Part shown: positions 7,045 to 15,414 of the stretch, piece after piece
Numbering within the stretch: the stretch's first letter is position 1
How the letters are laid out: each line of letters opens with the position of its first letter
Assembly: GCA_964636945.1 (NCBI GenBank)
Contig: CAZWVH010000063.1
Span: 1-16,498 of the forward strand
Length of the DNA: 16,498 bases
Origin: CAZADA01 sp964636945
GTDB lineage: Bacteria; Pseudomonadota; Alphaproteobacteria; Caulobacterales; Maricaulaceae
Reading direction: 5' to 3'
Translations under genes and position numbers: made by a program
Notes under the pieces: model-generated
What the model was told of the DNA's origin: nothing
Database searches by the model: none
Seen by the model: the letters and a program-made list of their open reading frames with translations, nothing else

Positions 7045-7500
7045 ATGGATCTGATGGCAGAAGCCCAAAAGGCGAATCTCGAGCCTTACCTGGTCGAAGA
7101 AATCGAGCAGTCACGCAGTAAAGGGCAGCGCAATGGGATTTTGCTGTTTGCGACAATACTCGGCCTGATGGTGGTGATTGTCCTTCTCATCAACAATTTC
7201 GCACCCGACATTTTCGGATTTGGACGGCTTGTGCTTCCCGATCCGTTTGAACGGCTGATCCCGCCAGAATCCCGCAATTCAATTTTGTTCGGCGCGGCGG
7301 CTCCGCTCGTCACGGCGGCGGGGCGTTTCGTGGATCAAATCGCCAAAGCGCGAAGCGAACGGCTCACAATGTTATTCGTTCGCTACCTCTATCATTCGGG
7401 CGACCGCGAACAGGCGACTCGCGTTTTGGTCATGCACAATATGCGTCGCAGCGGCGGCGGCGGCGGACTCTTCGAGTACATTGCACTTCACGGCAGTTAA
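7045..7500 (+). CDS. Small membrane protein of unknown function
   Basis: The product has 151 aa and I do not recognise a family. A polar N-terminus with SRSKGQRN leads into one clear transmembrane helix (about 31-50, GILLFATILGLMVVIVLLIN). A second, weaker hydrophobic stretch (about 80-96, SILFGAAAPLVTAAGRF) could cross or lie on the membrane. The tail is basic and contains a run of five glycines just before the end. The ATG at 7045 follows GGGAG at 8 nt; ATG 7054 is an alternative, and the frame is open to a TTG at 7009. The 500-aa TPR gene begins 54 nt downstream on the same strand, so the two are likely one operon. Confidence 0.8.
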   Translation: MDLMAEAQKANLEPYLVEEIEQSRSKGQRNGILLFATILGLMVVIVLLINNFAPDIFGFGRLVLPDPFERLIPPESRNSILFGAAAPLVTAAGRFVDQIAKARSERLTMLFVRYLYHSGDREQATRVLVMHNMRRSGGGGGLFEYIALHGS

Positions 7501-7554
7501 CAGAATTCAATCAGGGCGCATCAACGCGAACACAGGGAAACGGGGCGCACAACA

Positions 7555-9057
7555 ATGTCAGATCAACCACAGCAAATCGACTTCTTGCGCGAACTGAAGA
7601 AAGAACAATCGGGCTTTCGGGTGTACGGCATCCTTTTTGGACTGCTGTTTGTCGTGATCGCGGTCTTCCTCGGTATATCAACCTTTTTGACGGTGCAGCG
7701 ACTTGACGATGTGAGCGATACGCTCACCGAGACGCGGATTGCGAACGCCCAAGTGTCGATTGATTTGGGCTTCATTAAACGCGACCAAGAGACCCGCAAC
7801 GAATCTTTGGTGATCCAGGAACAAGAAACAAATGCAACCCGCCGTTTCTTGTCGATCTTCGATCCTAATGAGGCTATGCCCGATTCGCCTGAGCAGCAGG
7901 CCCGCAGGGATCGCGAAATTGCCCAGGCCGCCGTCGTGTACGCCAAAGCGCACATCAATGGCACGCCGCTCCCTTATGATCTGCGACTAATGGGCAACGC
8001 CGCGCCGTCAGAAATGTATAATGGCCTATTAAATTGGGTCACGTCGTCGATTCTCTCACAAGCGCTCGAATCGGGTTCGCTGAACTCCGATGATCGTCTC
8101 ATTGTCACCGCGGCAAGGGCGGACTGGACCGGAGACATCGAAACCGCCGAGCGCACGTATGAACTGTTGACCGAAGTGCGCAGCAATGAGTCGAAGGCTG
8201 TCGGATATGTGGGCCTCGCCAATCTCAAATATCAACAAGCCACAAACGACCCGATCTCCCCATTGGCGTGGAATGCAGGATGTCGCGAGGCTGTTGATTT
8301 CGCGCGCCGGGCCATTGACGACTTCAACTCCGATGCAGCATCGGTGCTGATCGCCGCGGGCGCATGCCTGCGCAAGGATGGCCGCACTGCCGAAGCGTAC
8401 CAAGAATTCCGGAAGGCGTTAAACCTCGCAGCCCCTGATGGCCGTCCTGCTTATCCCTCGTCCAGCAAACAATTGTTCGAAGCATTTCACGGTGTGGGCA
8501 CAACGTTGATCGCGCTGGCCAACGCGCCTGAGCTAGCGCAAAGCGCTGGTATCGAATTGCCTGACAACCCTTCAAACCGAGCGCGCGAGTTGCTGAATGA
8601 AGCATCACGCTTCCGTGCGGAATGGGGTATGACCCGGGTCGGCCAGGTCTATTCTGAGGAAAACCTCGGTTTTGTTTTCCTTCAAGAAAAGGACTATGAA
8701 GGCGCGCTTCGCCACACGGCCGAGATGGACAATGTCCTGGCATTGGCCTGGAATCTCTCGGTTCGCCTCGCGGCCGCCAATGAACTGGCCAAGGAGCTCG
8801 GTTCGGACGAAGAGGCTGCAACCCGCCGGGGGGAGCTGGAACGCGTTGCCGAAGAAGCGATTTTGAAGCTCAGCCTCTTTCCATACGGCTTCTTTGATGA
8901 ACCCGAACTGCGTCGTCTAATGCCGTCAGAGTATGCGTCCTATGTGGATGCAGGTCTCGAGGCCGCCCGTCTCTCGCGCGAAGAGAGCATTGACGCCGGC
9001 ATCAAAGCCGCGCGCGATGGGAGCTTGGGCATCGCGATACTCGAGGGTTCGGCGTAG
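7555..9057 (+). CDS. TM-anchored coiled-coil/TPR-like protein, predicted periplasmic
   Basis: The product has 500 aa and an unknown function. Basic residues (RELKKE, R22) precede a transmembrane helix at about 24-46. An acidic, heptad-like stretch (about 47-95) follows, so the bulk is predicted to lie in the periplasm, the opposite side from the minus-strand TPR proteins. Residues about 185-295 contain TPR-like helical hairpins (DWTGDIETAERTYELL, GLANLKYQQA, LRKDGRTAEAYQEFRKAL) and two cysteines (243, 271). Another pair lies near 340-390 (ENLGFVFLQEKDYEGALRH). It has no FlgO/TolB-like module, so it is not a simple copy of the other two. AGGGAAACGGGG precedes the ATG, with the nearest purine tract at about 9 nt. 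It probably forms an operon with the 151-aa gene. Confidence 0.83.
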   Translation: MSDQPQQIDFLRELKKEQSGFRVYGILFGLLFVVIAVFLGISTFLTVQRLDDVSDTLTETRIANAQVSIDLGFIKRDQETRNESLVIQEQETNATRRFLSIFDPNEAMPDSPEQQARRDREIAQAAVVYAKAHINGTPLPYDLRLMGNAAPSEMYNGLLNWVTSSILSQALESGSLNSDDRLIVTAARADWTGDIETAERTYELLTEVRSNESKAVGYVGLANLKYQQATNDPISPLAWNAGCREAVDFARRAIDDFNSDAASVLIAAGACLRKDGRTAEAYQEFRKALNLAAPDGRPAYPSSSKQLFEAFHGVGTTLIALANAPELAQSAGIELPDNPSNRARELLNEASRFRAEWGMTRVGQVYSEENLGFVFLQEKDYEGALRHTAEMDNVLALAWNLSVRLAAANELAKELGSDEEAATRRGELERVAEEAILKLSLFPYGFFDEPELRRLMPSEYASYVDAGLEAARLSREESIDAGIKAARDGSLGIAILEGSA

Positions 9058-9260
9058 TTTGAGGGTAGTGGCGCCGAATGCGCAGTGAGGAATAGCGGTC
9101 AGAGTTTGTCATCGAGCACCTGACCGGTGCGTGATCTGATCGGTGTCCGCCCTGCTCACCGAGCCCCTGCGAATGAAGCGGGTCTTTGCGACAATTCTTA
9201 TTTGCGCCCCGCCGGGTGGTTGTAGAATATGAGGCAGTCGCACCAGCGGGAGGGGACATC

Positions 9261-10253
9261 ATGGCTGAGGCACAATCGACTGACGTCAAACCCATTAATT
9301 TCAAGCCACTGCCGACATTACGCGCAGCGTACTCCGACAGGACTGCGCATTTGATGGCGCAGTTGTCCGGGCTTGCCTATTTGCACTTGGAAACGCCGGA
9401 AGGGCGCGCAAACCTCGAGGCGGCCATTGAGCCGTCCGGATTTCGCTTGATCAACGCCTATTGGCACGATCCGGACAACCAACAAGCGTTTTCATCTGAT
9501 TACCGCGACCTGGGCACTCAAGCCTACCTCGTTGAGCATGACGAGCTGGCCGTGTTGGTGTTTCGCGGATCCACCGATGTCACAGACTGGAAAACCAACT
9601 TCAATCTGCGAAAAATCAAGGTGGATGTGGGTGAGTTTGGGGGTAAGGACGAATTCGTCAAAGTTCATCGCGGCTTCTACGAGGCTTTCGCCCAACGTCG
9701 GCCGATGATGCAAGACGACATTGACCAGATCAAAACCAGTACGCCCGACAAGCCGATCTATATTACTGGCCATTCACTGGGCGGCGCCCTGGCGCAGATC
9801 GCCACGGCGGCGTTCACCAGTGACCAGATCGCCGCGTGCTACACATTTGGCTCGCCGCGCGCGGGCGGCCGGCATTTTGACCGGTTCGTGAAACCGCCGC
9901 ATTATCGCATCACCAATGGCAAGGACATTGTTCCGTTTACACCCTTCTTTGTGCTTGGGTATGACCATACCGGAGACTCCCGGCACATCGGCGGCAACCC
10001 GGCCCGGCTATTCCGCCGAGCGCGTAGCGTGCTGAAACACACTTGGCTGTTTCCGCTGGCGGCGATTTCGTTCATTTTCCGCACACAGTTTATCGGCGTT
10101 CGGGATCACTCCATCGATCGTTACGCCGAACTGTTAGAGCAATTGGTTTACAAGCGTATTGGGCTGACAACGGAAGATACGCTGCTGCATGATTCTGCCG
10201 GACCAAGCAGTTCAGACGACTCTGGGCCTCGGACTGAGCAGACAATGGTCTAA
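9261..10253 (+). CDS. Class 3 lipase (alpha/beta hydrolase)
   Basis: The 330-aa product fits the lipase class 3 family of acylglycerol-type ester hydrolases. The nucleophile elbow GHSLGGALAQIA places Ser172 in the GxSxG position. Asp222 lies in NGKDIVPFTPF and His283 in RDHSIDRYAELL, completing a plausible triad. The oxyanion-region motif LVFRGSTDVTDWKTNF lies at 99-114, as usual. There is no signal peptide, so it is predicted cytoplasmic or peripherally membrane-bound. A short hydrophobic patch (262-273) may contact lipid. ATG 9261 follows GGGAGGGG at 5 nt. The frame extends upstream to 9186, but that part is unrelated to the family. A 203-bp gap after the TPR gene leaves co-transcription open. 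Its TAA overlaps the lepA stop by 4 bp. Confidence 0.9.
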   Translation: MAEAQSTDVKPINFKPLPTLRAAYSDRTAHLMAQLSGLAYLHLETPEGRANLEAAIEPSGFRLINAYWHDPDNQQAFSSDYRDLGTQAYLVEHDELAVLVFRGSTDVTDWKTNFNLRKIKVDVGEFGGKDEFVKVHRGFYEAFAQRRPMMQDDIDQIKTSTPDKPIYITGHSLGGALAQIATAAFTSDQIAACYTFGSPRAGGRHFDRFVKPPHYRITNGKDIVPFTPFFVLGYDHTGDSRHIGGNPARLFRRARSVLKHTWLFPLAAISFIFRTQFIGVRDHSIDRYAELLEQLVYKRIGLTTEDTLLHDSAGPSSSDDSGPRTEQTMV

Positions 10254-12058
10254 TCCGCGTCCATTTTGAGCGCTTGAATGAACGCTTCTTGCGGGATTTC
10301 AACACGCCCAAACTGGCGCATGCGTTTCTTGCCGGCTTTTTGTTTTTCCAACAGCTTGCGCTTGCGGGTGACGTCGCCGCCATAACATTTGGCCGTGACG
10401 TCCTTGCGCAATGCGGCAATGGTTTCGCGTGCGATCACCCGGCCGCCAATGGCCGCCTGAATCGGAATCTTGAACATGTGGCGCGGGATCAAATCCTTGA
10501 GCCGTTCACACATGGCCCGACCGCGGCGTTCGGCCTGGCTGCGGTGCACCAGCATGGAGAGCGCATCCACTGGCTCATCATTGACAAGAATTTGCATCTT
10601 CACCAGGTCGCCGGTGCGATAGTCGTCCATTTGGTAGTCGAACGAGGCATAACCTTTGGTGGCGGATTTGAGCCGATCGTAAAAGTCGAACACCACTTCA
10701 TTGAGCGGCAAGTCGTAGACCACCATGGCGCGTGCGCCGACATAAGACAGATCTTGTTGAACCCCACGCCGTTCCTGACACAACGTCAAAACCGCCCCCA
10801 AATAATCGTCGGGCGTGAGAATCGTCGCGCGAATCCAAGGCTCGGCAATCTCGGAGATCTTCACCACATCGGGCATGTCTGCCGGGTTGTGTAACTCGAC
10901 AATTGAGGCATCGGTCATGGTCAGCCGGTACACCACGGACGGTGCGGTGGCGATGAGATCAAGATCAAACTCGCGACTCAGCCGCTCCTGAATGATCTCC
11001 AAATGGAGCAGGCCCAAAAATCCGCAGCGAAACCCAAATCCAAGCGCAGCCGAAGTTTCCATCTCATAAGAAAAGCTGGCGTCGTTGAGGCGCAGCCGCC
11101 CCACCGCATCGCGCAAATCCTCAAAATCGTTGGCGTCGACGGGAAACAGGCCGCAAAAGACAACAGGCTGCGCTGGCCTAAATCCCGGGAGGGCCTGAGC
11201 GGTGGGCCGCTTTTCCTCCGTAATGGTGTCACCCACAGCCGCATCGGCCACCTGTTTGATGGATGCGGTGAACACGCCAATATCGCCCGGGCCTATCTCT
11301 TGGACTTCCACCAGCTTTGGCGTCAGCACCCCGACCCGATCCACGGTGTAGCTCGCCTTGGTGGACATCAGGCGCACGCGCACGCCCTTTTTCATGACCC
11401 CGTCCAATACGCGGAATAGCACAACCACGCCAAGATACGCGTCATACCAGGCGTCAACCAGAAGCGCTTTGAGCGGTGCGCTCGGATCGCCAGCTTCCGG
11501 CGCGGGCAGTCGCGTCACGATGGATTCGAGCACATGGTCCACGCCCATGCCGGTCTTGGCGGAAATCTCAACGGCGTCAGAGGCGTCAAGCCCAATTACG
11601 TCTTCAATTTGCGCCTTCACCCGCTCGGGTTCGGCGGCGGGAAGGTCGATCTTGTTGAGAACCGGAACGATCTCATGATCATTGTCGATGGCCTGATAGA
11701 CATTGGCGAGCGTCTGCGCCTCCACGCCCTGGCTGGCGTCCACCACCAGCAATGAGCCTTCGCAAGCGGCCAAGGACCGGGAAACCTCATAGGCAAAGTC
11801 CACATGGCCGGGCGTGTCCATCAAATTGAGGACATAGTCCAATCCGTCCTTGGCTGTGTATTTCAGCCGAACGGTCTGCGCTTTGATCGTGATGCCCCGT
11901 TCGCGCTCAATATCCATGGAATCGAGCACTTGGTCTTTCATTTCGCGAGCGCTGAGCCCATCGGTCATTTGGATCAAGCGATCGGCGAGCGTGGATTTGC
12001 CGTGGTCGATATGGGCAACAATCGAAAAATTACGCACGCGCTCAGGCGGAAACGGCAT
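10250..12058 (-). CDS. lepA: Elongation factor 4 (LepA), ribosome back-translocase GTPase
   Basis: The 602-aa product has the usual length for LepA. The G motifs are all present: AHIDHGKST (15-23), ERGIT (53-57), DTPGH (81-85), NKID (135-138) and SAKTG (166-170). The C-terminus has the LepA-specific basic segment (RKRKLLEKQKAGKKRMRQFG). LepA binds ribosomes and affects translocation and 30S biogenesis. It should be cytoplasmic or membrane-associated. I chose ATG 12058, giving MPFPPERVRNFSIVAHIDHG, because CGAGGA lies 5-6 nt upstream and the family starts there. The 46 codons up to 12196 have no family similarity. The lepB gene that often follows lepA is absent; the convergent lipase gene is found instead. 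Confidence 0.97.
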   Translation of the reverse strand: MPFPPERVRNFSIVAHIDHGKSTLADRLIQMTDGLSAREMKDQVLDSMDIERERGITIKAQTVRLKYTAKDGLDYVLNLMDTPGHVDFAYEVSRSLAACEGSLLVVDASQGVEAQTLANVYQAIDNDHEIVPVLNKIDLPAAEPERVKAQIEDVIGLDASDAVEISAKTGMGVDHVLESIVTRLPAPEAGDPSAPLKALLVDAWYDAYLGVVVLFRVLDGVMKKGVRVRLMSTKASYTVDRVGVLTPKLVEVQEIGPGDIGVFTASIKQVADAAVGDTITEEKRPTAQALPGFRPAQPVVFCGLFPVDANDFEDLRDAVGRLRLNDASFSYEMETSAALGFGFRCGFLGLLHLEIIQERLSREFDLDLIATAPSVVYRLTMTDASIVELHNPADMPDVVKISEIAEPWIRATILTPDDYLGAVLTLCQERRGVQQDLSYVGARAMVVYDLPLNEVVFDFYDRLKSATKGYASFDYQMDDYRTGDLVKMQILVNDEPVDALSMLVHRSQAERRGRAMCERLKDLIPRHMFKIPIQAAIGGRVIARETIAALRKDVTAKCYGGDVTRKRKLLEKQKAGKKRMRQFGRVEIPQEAFIQALKMDAD

Positions 12059-12093
12059 AAATGTCCTCGTTAGCTGATTGCGCCATATAGCGG

Positions 12094-12110
12094 GGCGCAA
12101 GGGCTGCGCC
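12094..12110. repeat. Hairpin-forming inverted repeat in the lepA leader
   Basis: Perfect arms GGCGCA (12094-12099) and TGCGCC (12105-12110) flank a 5-nt loop, 36-52 nt before the lepA ATG. No U-tract follows on either strand, so a terminator is unlikely. Confidence 0.4.
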
Positions 12111-12173
12111 AAGCCGCGCACAGCGTTTAGGGCGCGCAATGGCTGCGATGTGAAGTTTGGACAACACCACCGT

Positions 12174-12202
12174 CTTAAACCGGACGCAAAATTCACTATG
12201 GT
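12174..12202 (+). promoter_or_regulatory. Weak candidate promoter for eipA
   Basis: CTTAAA (12174-12179) and TATGGT (12197-12202) are spaced by 17 nt and end about 30 nt before the eipA ATG. The -35 match is poor. A TTAA half-site is present, but no second half at the 7-nt spacing of a CtrA box. Confidence 0.2.
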
Positions 12203-12231
12203 CCTTATTGGTTTGGCATGAAGGAGTACAC

Positions 12232-12825
12232 ATGCAACGCTTTATCCTGGCTTTGTCGTGCTTGGCGATGATGAGCGCCTGCGCCAACTCAAATAACACC
12301 ACCAGTGGCGAATTGCCGCCGCCCCCGCCGCGGTCGACGGCAGGTGAATTCACTGACAGCGAGATCGTCGCGGCCACCGAAGACTGGCTTGGCGTTTCCG
12401 CCGAGACGGCCGGCACGATTGTGGAGCGGGTGTTTGCTGACCTCGGCACGCCCAAGGGTTATGTCTATGGTGAGGAGATCTCAGGCGCGGCCGGCCCCGG
12501 CTTGCGCTATGGCCGCGGGATCATGGTGTTGGACGATGGCCGCCGCCGGAATGTCTATTGGCAAGGCCCGTCGATCGGCTGGGACATTGGGGGCAATGCT
12601 TCCAAAACGTTCACCCTTGTCTATGACATTCCTGATCCCGACGACATCTACCGCCGCTTCCCCGGGGTTGAGGGCACGGCTTATTTGATCGGCGGGGTGG
12701 GCGTGAATTACCAACGCGCGGACGGCATTACCCTGGTTCCGATGCGCGCTGGCGTCGGCGCTCGGCTCGGCGCGAACATCGGCTATCTCGCCTATTCACG
12801 TCAGCAGAACTGGTTTCCATTTTGA
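12232..12825 (+). CDS. eipA: EipA/DUF1134 family envelope integrity protein, putative lipoprotein
   Basis: The 197-aa product matches the DUF1134 family, known as EipA in Brucella, where it supports cell-envelope integrity. The conserved core is visible: VYWQGPSIGWDIGGNASKTF (108-127), RRFPGVEGTAYLIGGVGVNY (141-160) and ARLGANIGYLAYSR (177-190). The N-terminus MQRFILALSCLAMMSAC has a lipobox-like MSAC with Cys17 as possible lipidation site. A Pro-rich linker (29-33) follows, suggesting a periplasmic lipoprotein. Met at -3 of the lipobox is unusual, so type I cleavage remains possible. The ATG at 12232 follows AAGGAG at 5 nt. The frame extends upstream to 12157 without support. It is divergent from lepA and convergent with pheT, with only 26 bp between stops. 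Confidence 0.93.
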   Translation: MQRFILALSCLAMMSACANSNNTTSGELPPPPPRSTAGEFTDSEIVAATEDWLGVSAETAGTIVERVFADLGTPKGYVYGEEISGAAGPGLRYGRGIMVLDDGRRRNVYWQGPSIGWDIGGNASKTFTLVYDIPDPDDIYRRFPGVEGTAYLIGGVGVNYQRADGITLVPMRAGVGARLGANIGYLAYSRQQNWFPF

Positions 12826-12851
12826 TGCGCATGACAATACAGGTGGCGGCG

Positions 12852-15248
12852 CTACCCCCTCAACGTCGCCCCAGTTTTCTTCGCCACCGCAGACACGACG
12901 GCGTTTGACACAGCTTCGATAGCTTTCTCGTCCAGAGTTTTGTCACGCGGCTGCAGGGTAACCTCCAGCGCCACGGACTTTTTGTCGTCGCCCAGACTAG
13001 CGCCCTCAAACACGTCGAAGACGCGCACATCGGCGATCAAGGCTTTGTCCGCGCCAGCCGCCGCCGACACAATATCTCCGGCGGGCGTCGCTGCATCGGC
13101 CACAAACGCAAAATCCCGGCGCAGCGGCATGAGATCAGAGGCCTGCAGAGCCGGTTTGGTGCGGGTGGGCTTCTCTTTGGGCGCGGGAATGGCGTCGAGA
13201 TTGATCTCGGCTGCGAGCACGCGTCCCTCCACGCCCAGCGCCTTGAGCACACGCGGGTGGAGTTCGCCAAATTCAGCCAGACGCACTTTAGGGCCCAATT
13301 GGATCACCCCGGAGCGACCGGGATGGTACCAGTCCGGCCCGCCAGCTTTGACCTGAACATTGGTGACCGGCGCGCCGGCGGCCTCCAGCGCCGCCATGAC
13401 GTCGGCTTTGATGGCGAACACGTCGTCTTTGATCACACCAGCCCAATGGCGCGTTGTGTCGGCTGAACGCACCAAGGCGGCGAGCATGGTTTGATCGCGC
13501 TCGGTGGCCCCGTGATAAACCGGACCGACCTCAAAAAATGCCTTTTGCGCGAGACCGCGATCGGCGCTTTTCTGAATTGCCGCGCACAGATGCGCCAGCG
13601 CGCTGGGGCGCATGACGGTCAATTCCGACGAGATCGGATTGGCGAGCGACACTAGCTTTTTCGCACCGAACAATTTGGCTTCATCATCGCGGCAGAATGA
13701 CCAGGTGATCACCTCATGCAGACCACGGGCGGCCAAGGTGCGGCGCACTTCGTTCTGCCGGCGACGCACGGGGCTCATGGCCGGCGCGCGCCGTCCGCTG
13801 GTGCGCGGCAAGGGTTCGGCGGGCAGTTCGTCATAGCCGGCGAGACGCGCGGCCTCCTCCACCAAATCGGCGGACTGGGACACATCCGGCCGCCAGCTTG
13901 GCGCGCTAACAGTGAGCCGTCCCTTGTCGTCTTCATCGCCCACCTCCATACCCAAACGCTTGAGCATGGACACGATTTTGGCTTTGCGCAGATTGAGACC
14001 GGTCAAGCGTCTGACGTCATCGGGATCGAACGCGAAGGCGGGGTTGGCGGTTGGCGCTTCGCCGGCGAACTCGACATTACTGGCCTCGCCGCCACACACA
14101 TCCATAATCAGCTTGGTCGCCGCTTCGAGGCCTGGAACCAGGCTTTGCGGATCCACGCCGCGCGCGAACCGATACTGTGCGTCAGAAGTAATGCCAGTGG
14201 CCCTGCCCGTGCGGGCGGTGCGGTCGGGATCAAACCAGGCGCTTTCAATGAACACATCGGTCGTCGCCTCGGTCACGCCGGAATACTCGCCGCCCATGAC
14301 GCCACCCAGACCCAGCACGCGCACCTCATCGGCAATCACGCACATGTCCTCGGTGACCTCATATTCCTTGCCGTCCAGCGCTAAGAAGGACTCGCCCTTG
14401 CGCCCTAACCGCGCTTCAATCCCGCCGCTGAGCTTTGCCACATCATAGACGTGCAGCGGGCGCGCGCGATCGAGGGACAGATAGTTGGTCACGTCCACCA
14501 ACATGTTCTTCGGTCCGATGCCCACTGCCCGCAGACGGGCCTGCATCCAGTCCGGCGATGGACCGTTTTTCACGCCGCGAATGACCCGGCCGGCGAATGC
14601 AGGGCAACCGGATTTGGCGTCCACCCTGATTGGGACCGAACACGGTCCCTTTCCCTTCACCGTCACGGATTTGGGCGCTTTGAACGAGCCCAGTCCGCAG
14701 GCGGCCAAATCGCGGGCAATCCCCACCACACCAAGCCAGTCGGGCCGGTTGGGCGTCACTTCAAAGTCAATCACCGGATCGTTGAGACCCAGCACGTCAG
14801 CCACCGGTGCGCCGATCGCCCAATCGCCCTTAAAATCAAGAATGCCATCATGATCATCGCCGGCCTGCAGCTCCTTGGCAGAGCACAACATGCCATGGCT
14901 TTCCACACCGCGGATTTTGCGCGGTTTGGCGTCCAGCGCGAAATCGAGCCCCGGAATATAGGTTCCAAGCGGTGCATAGGCGCCGATGAGACCGGTGCGG
15001 GCGTTGGGCGCGCCGCAGACAATTTGTTTCTCGCCGTCCTTGGTGGCCACCCGGCAAACGCGCAACCGATCGGCGTCGGGATGAGGCTTGGCCTCCAGCA
15101 CATGGGCGATGGTGAAGTCGGCCAGCGCCGCGGCGGGGTCCTCCACCTCCTCCACTTCAAGGCCCGCCATGGTCATCGCCTCGACCAGATCGGCAAGCGG
15201 CGCGTCGACGTTCAAATATTCGCGGAGCCAAGACAATGTGAATTTCAT
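12852..15248 (-). CDS. pheT: Phenylalanyl-tRNA synthetase beta subunit
   Basis: The 798-aa product is full length. It forms the alpha2-beta2 enzyme with PheS that charges tRNA-Phe in the cytoplasm. It starts with the family signature MKFTLSWLREYL. The EMAP-type tRNA-binding domain (about 39-148) contains HPDADRLRVCRV, IVCGAPNAR and ESHGMLCSAKEL. B3/B4 editing and B5 domains follow (B5 near RRLTGLNLRKAKIVSMLKRL), then the catalytic-like core. The C-terminal FDX-ACB domain (about 704-798) begins SDLMPLRRDFAFVAD. ATG 15248 fits the family, yet the strong GGAGGA at 15270-15265 is 16 nt away and better placed for a 4-codon minicistron. A GTG at 15272 in frame would add 8 residues. pheS is not adjacent, and two small genes lie upstream instead. 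Confidence 0.97.
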   Translation of the reverse strand: MKFTLSWLREYLNVDAPLADLVEAMTMAGLEVEEVEDPAAALADFTIAHVLEAKPHPDADRLRVCRVATKDGEKQIVCGAPNARTGLIGAYAPLGTYIPGLDFALDAKPRKIRGVESHGMLCSAKELQAGDDHDGILDFKGDWAIGAPVADVLGLNDPVIDFEVTPNRPDWLGVVGIARDLAACGLGSFKAPKSVTVKGKGPCSVPIRVDAKSGCPAFAGRVIRGVKNGPSPDWMQARLRAVGIGPKNMLVDVTNYLSLDRARPLHVYDVAKLSGGIEARLGRKGESFLALDGKEYEVTEDMCVIADEVRVLGLGGVMGGEYSGVTEATTDVFIESAWFDPDRTARTGRATGITSDAQYRFARGVDPQSLVPGLEAATKLIMDVCGGEASNVEFAGEAPTANPAFAFDPDDVRRLTGLNLRKAKIVSMLKRLGMEVGDEDDKGRLTVSAPSWRPDVSQSADLVEEAARLAGYDELPAEPLPRTSGRRAPAMSPVRRRQNEVRRTLAARGLHEVITWSFCRDDEAKLFGAKKLVSLANPISSELTVMRPSALAHLCAAIQKSADRGLAQKAFFEVGPVYHGATERDQTMLAALVRSADTTRHWAGVIKDDVFAIKADVMAALEAAGAPVTNVQVKAGGPDWYHPGRSGVIQLGPKVRLAEFGELHPRVLKALGVEGRVLAAEINLDAIPAPKEKPTRTKPALQASDLMPLRRDFAFVADAATPAGDIVSAAAGADKALIADVRVFDVFEGASLGDDKKSVALEVTLQPRDKTLDEKAIEAVSNAVVSAVAKKTGATLRG

Positions 15249-15259
15249 TCCAGCACCAT
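15245..15259 (-). promoter_or_regulatory. Possible 4-codon leader minicistron coupled to pheT
   Basis: On the minus strand GGAGGA (15270-15265) lies 5 nt before ATG 15259. This opens ATG-GTG-CTG-GAA-TGA (MVLE), and its TGA overlaps the pheT ATG as ATGA. The spacing is ideal for the minicistron and too long for pheT itself, so translational coupling is plausible. It could also be coincidence. Confidence 0.3.
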
Positions 15260-15303
15260 GGTTGTCCTCCACCCGCCCTTAGTGAGGAGCAATGCAGAGG
15301 CGG

Positions 15304-15334
15304 ATTTTAGACTCTGTTTTCAGAAGTTCGACAA
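15304..15334 (-). promoter_or_regulatory. Candidate pheT promoter with a GANTC site
   Basis: On the minus strand TTGTCG (15334-15329) and TAAAAT (15309-15304) are 19 nt apart, longer than ideal. A GAGTC (15314-15310), a CcrM methylation site in many alphaproteobacteria, abuts the -10. The next gene upstream ends at 15415, so pheT may have its own promoter here. Confidence 0.25.
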
Positions 15335-15414
15335 AAGCCCAACAACAACACCACATCTCAGCCGCAGGTCTTAGAGCGCTCAGCGAAACCGCGCAACCGG
15401 AGCAGTGCGCACGA

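Noticed and set aside
9116..9130. Terminator hairpin GCACC-TGACC-GGTGC after the 500-aa TPR gene
   Set aside because: The stem is only 5 bp and no T-run follows on either strand.
9186..9260. 25-codon N-terminal extension of the lipase
   Set aside because: ATG 9261 has a much stronger ribosome-binding site, and the extra residues look like translated intergenic sequence.
12174..12190. CtrA box upstream of eipA
   Set aside because: One TTAA half-site is present, but the second half at 7-nt spacing is missing.
12059..12196. 46-codon N-terminal extension of LepA
   Set aside because: The extension is not similar to the family and would run through the divergent control region. ATG 12058 has a good ribosome-binding site and the expected start.
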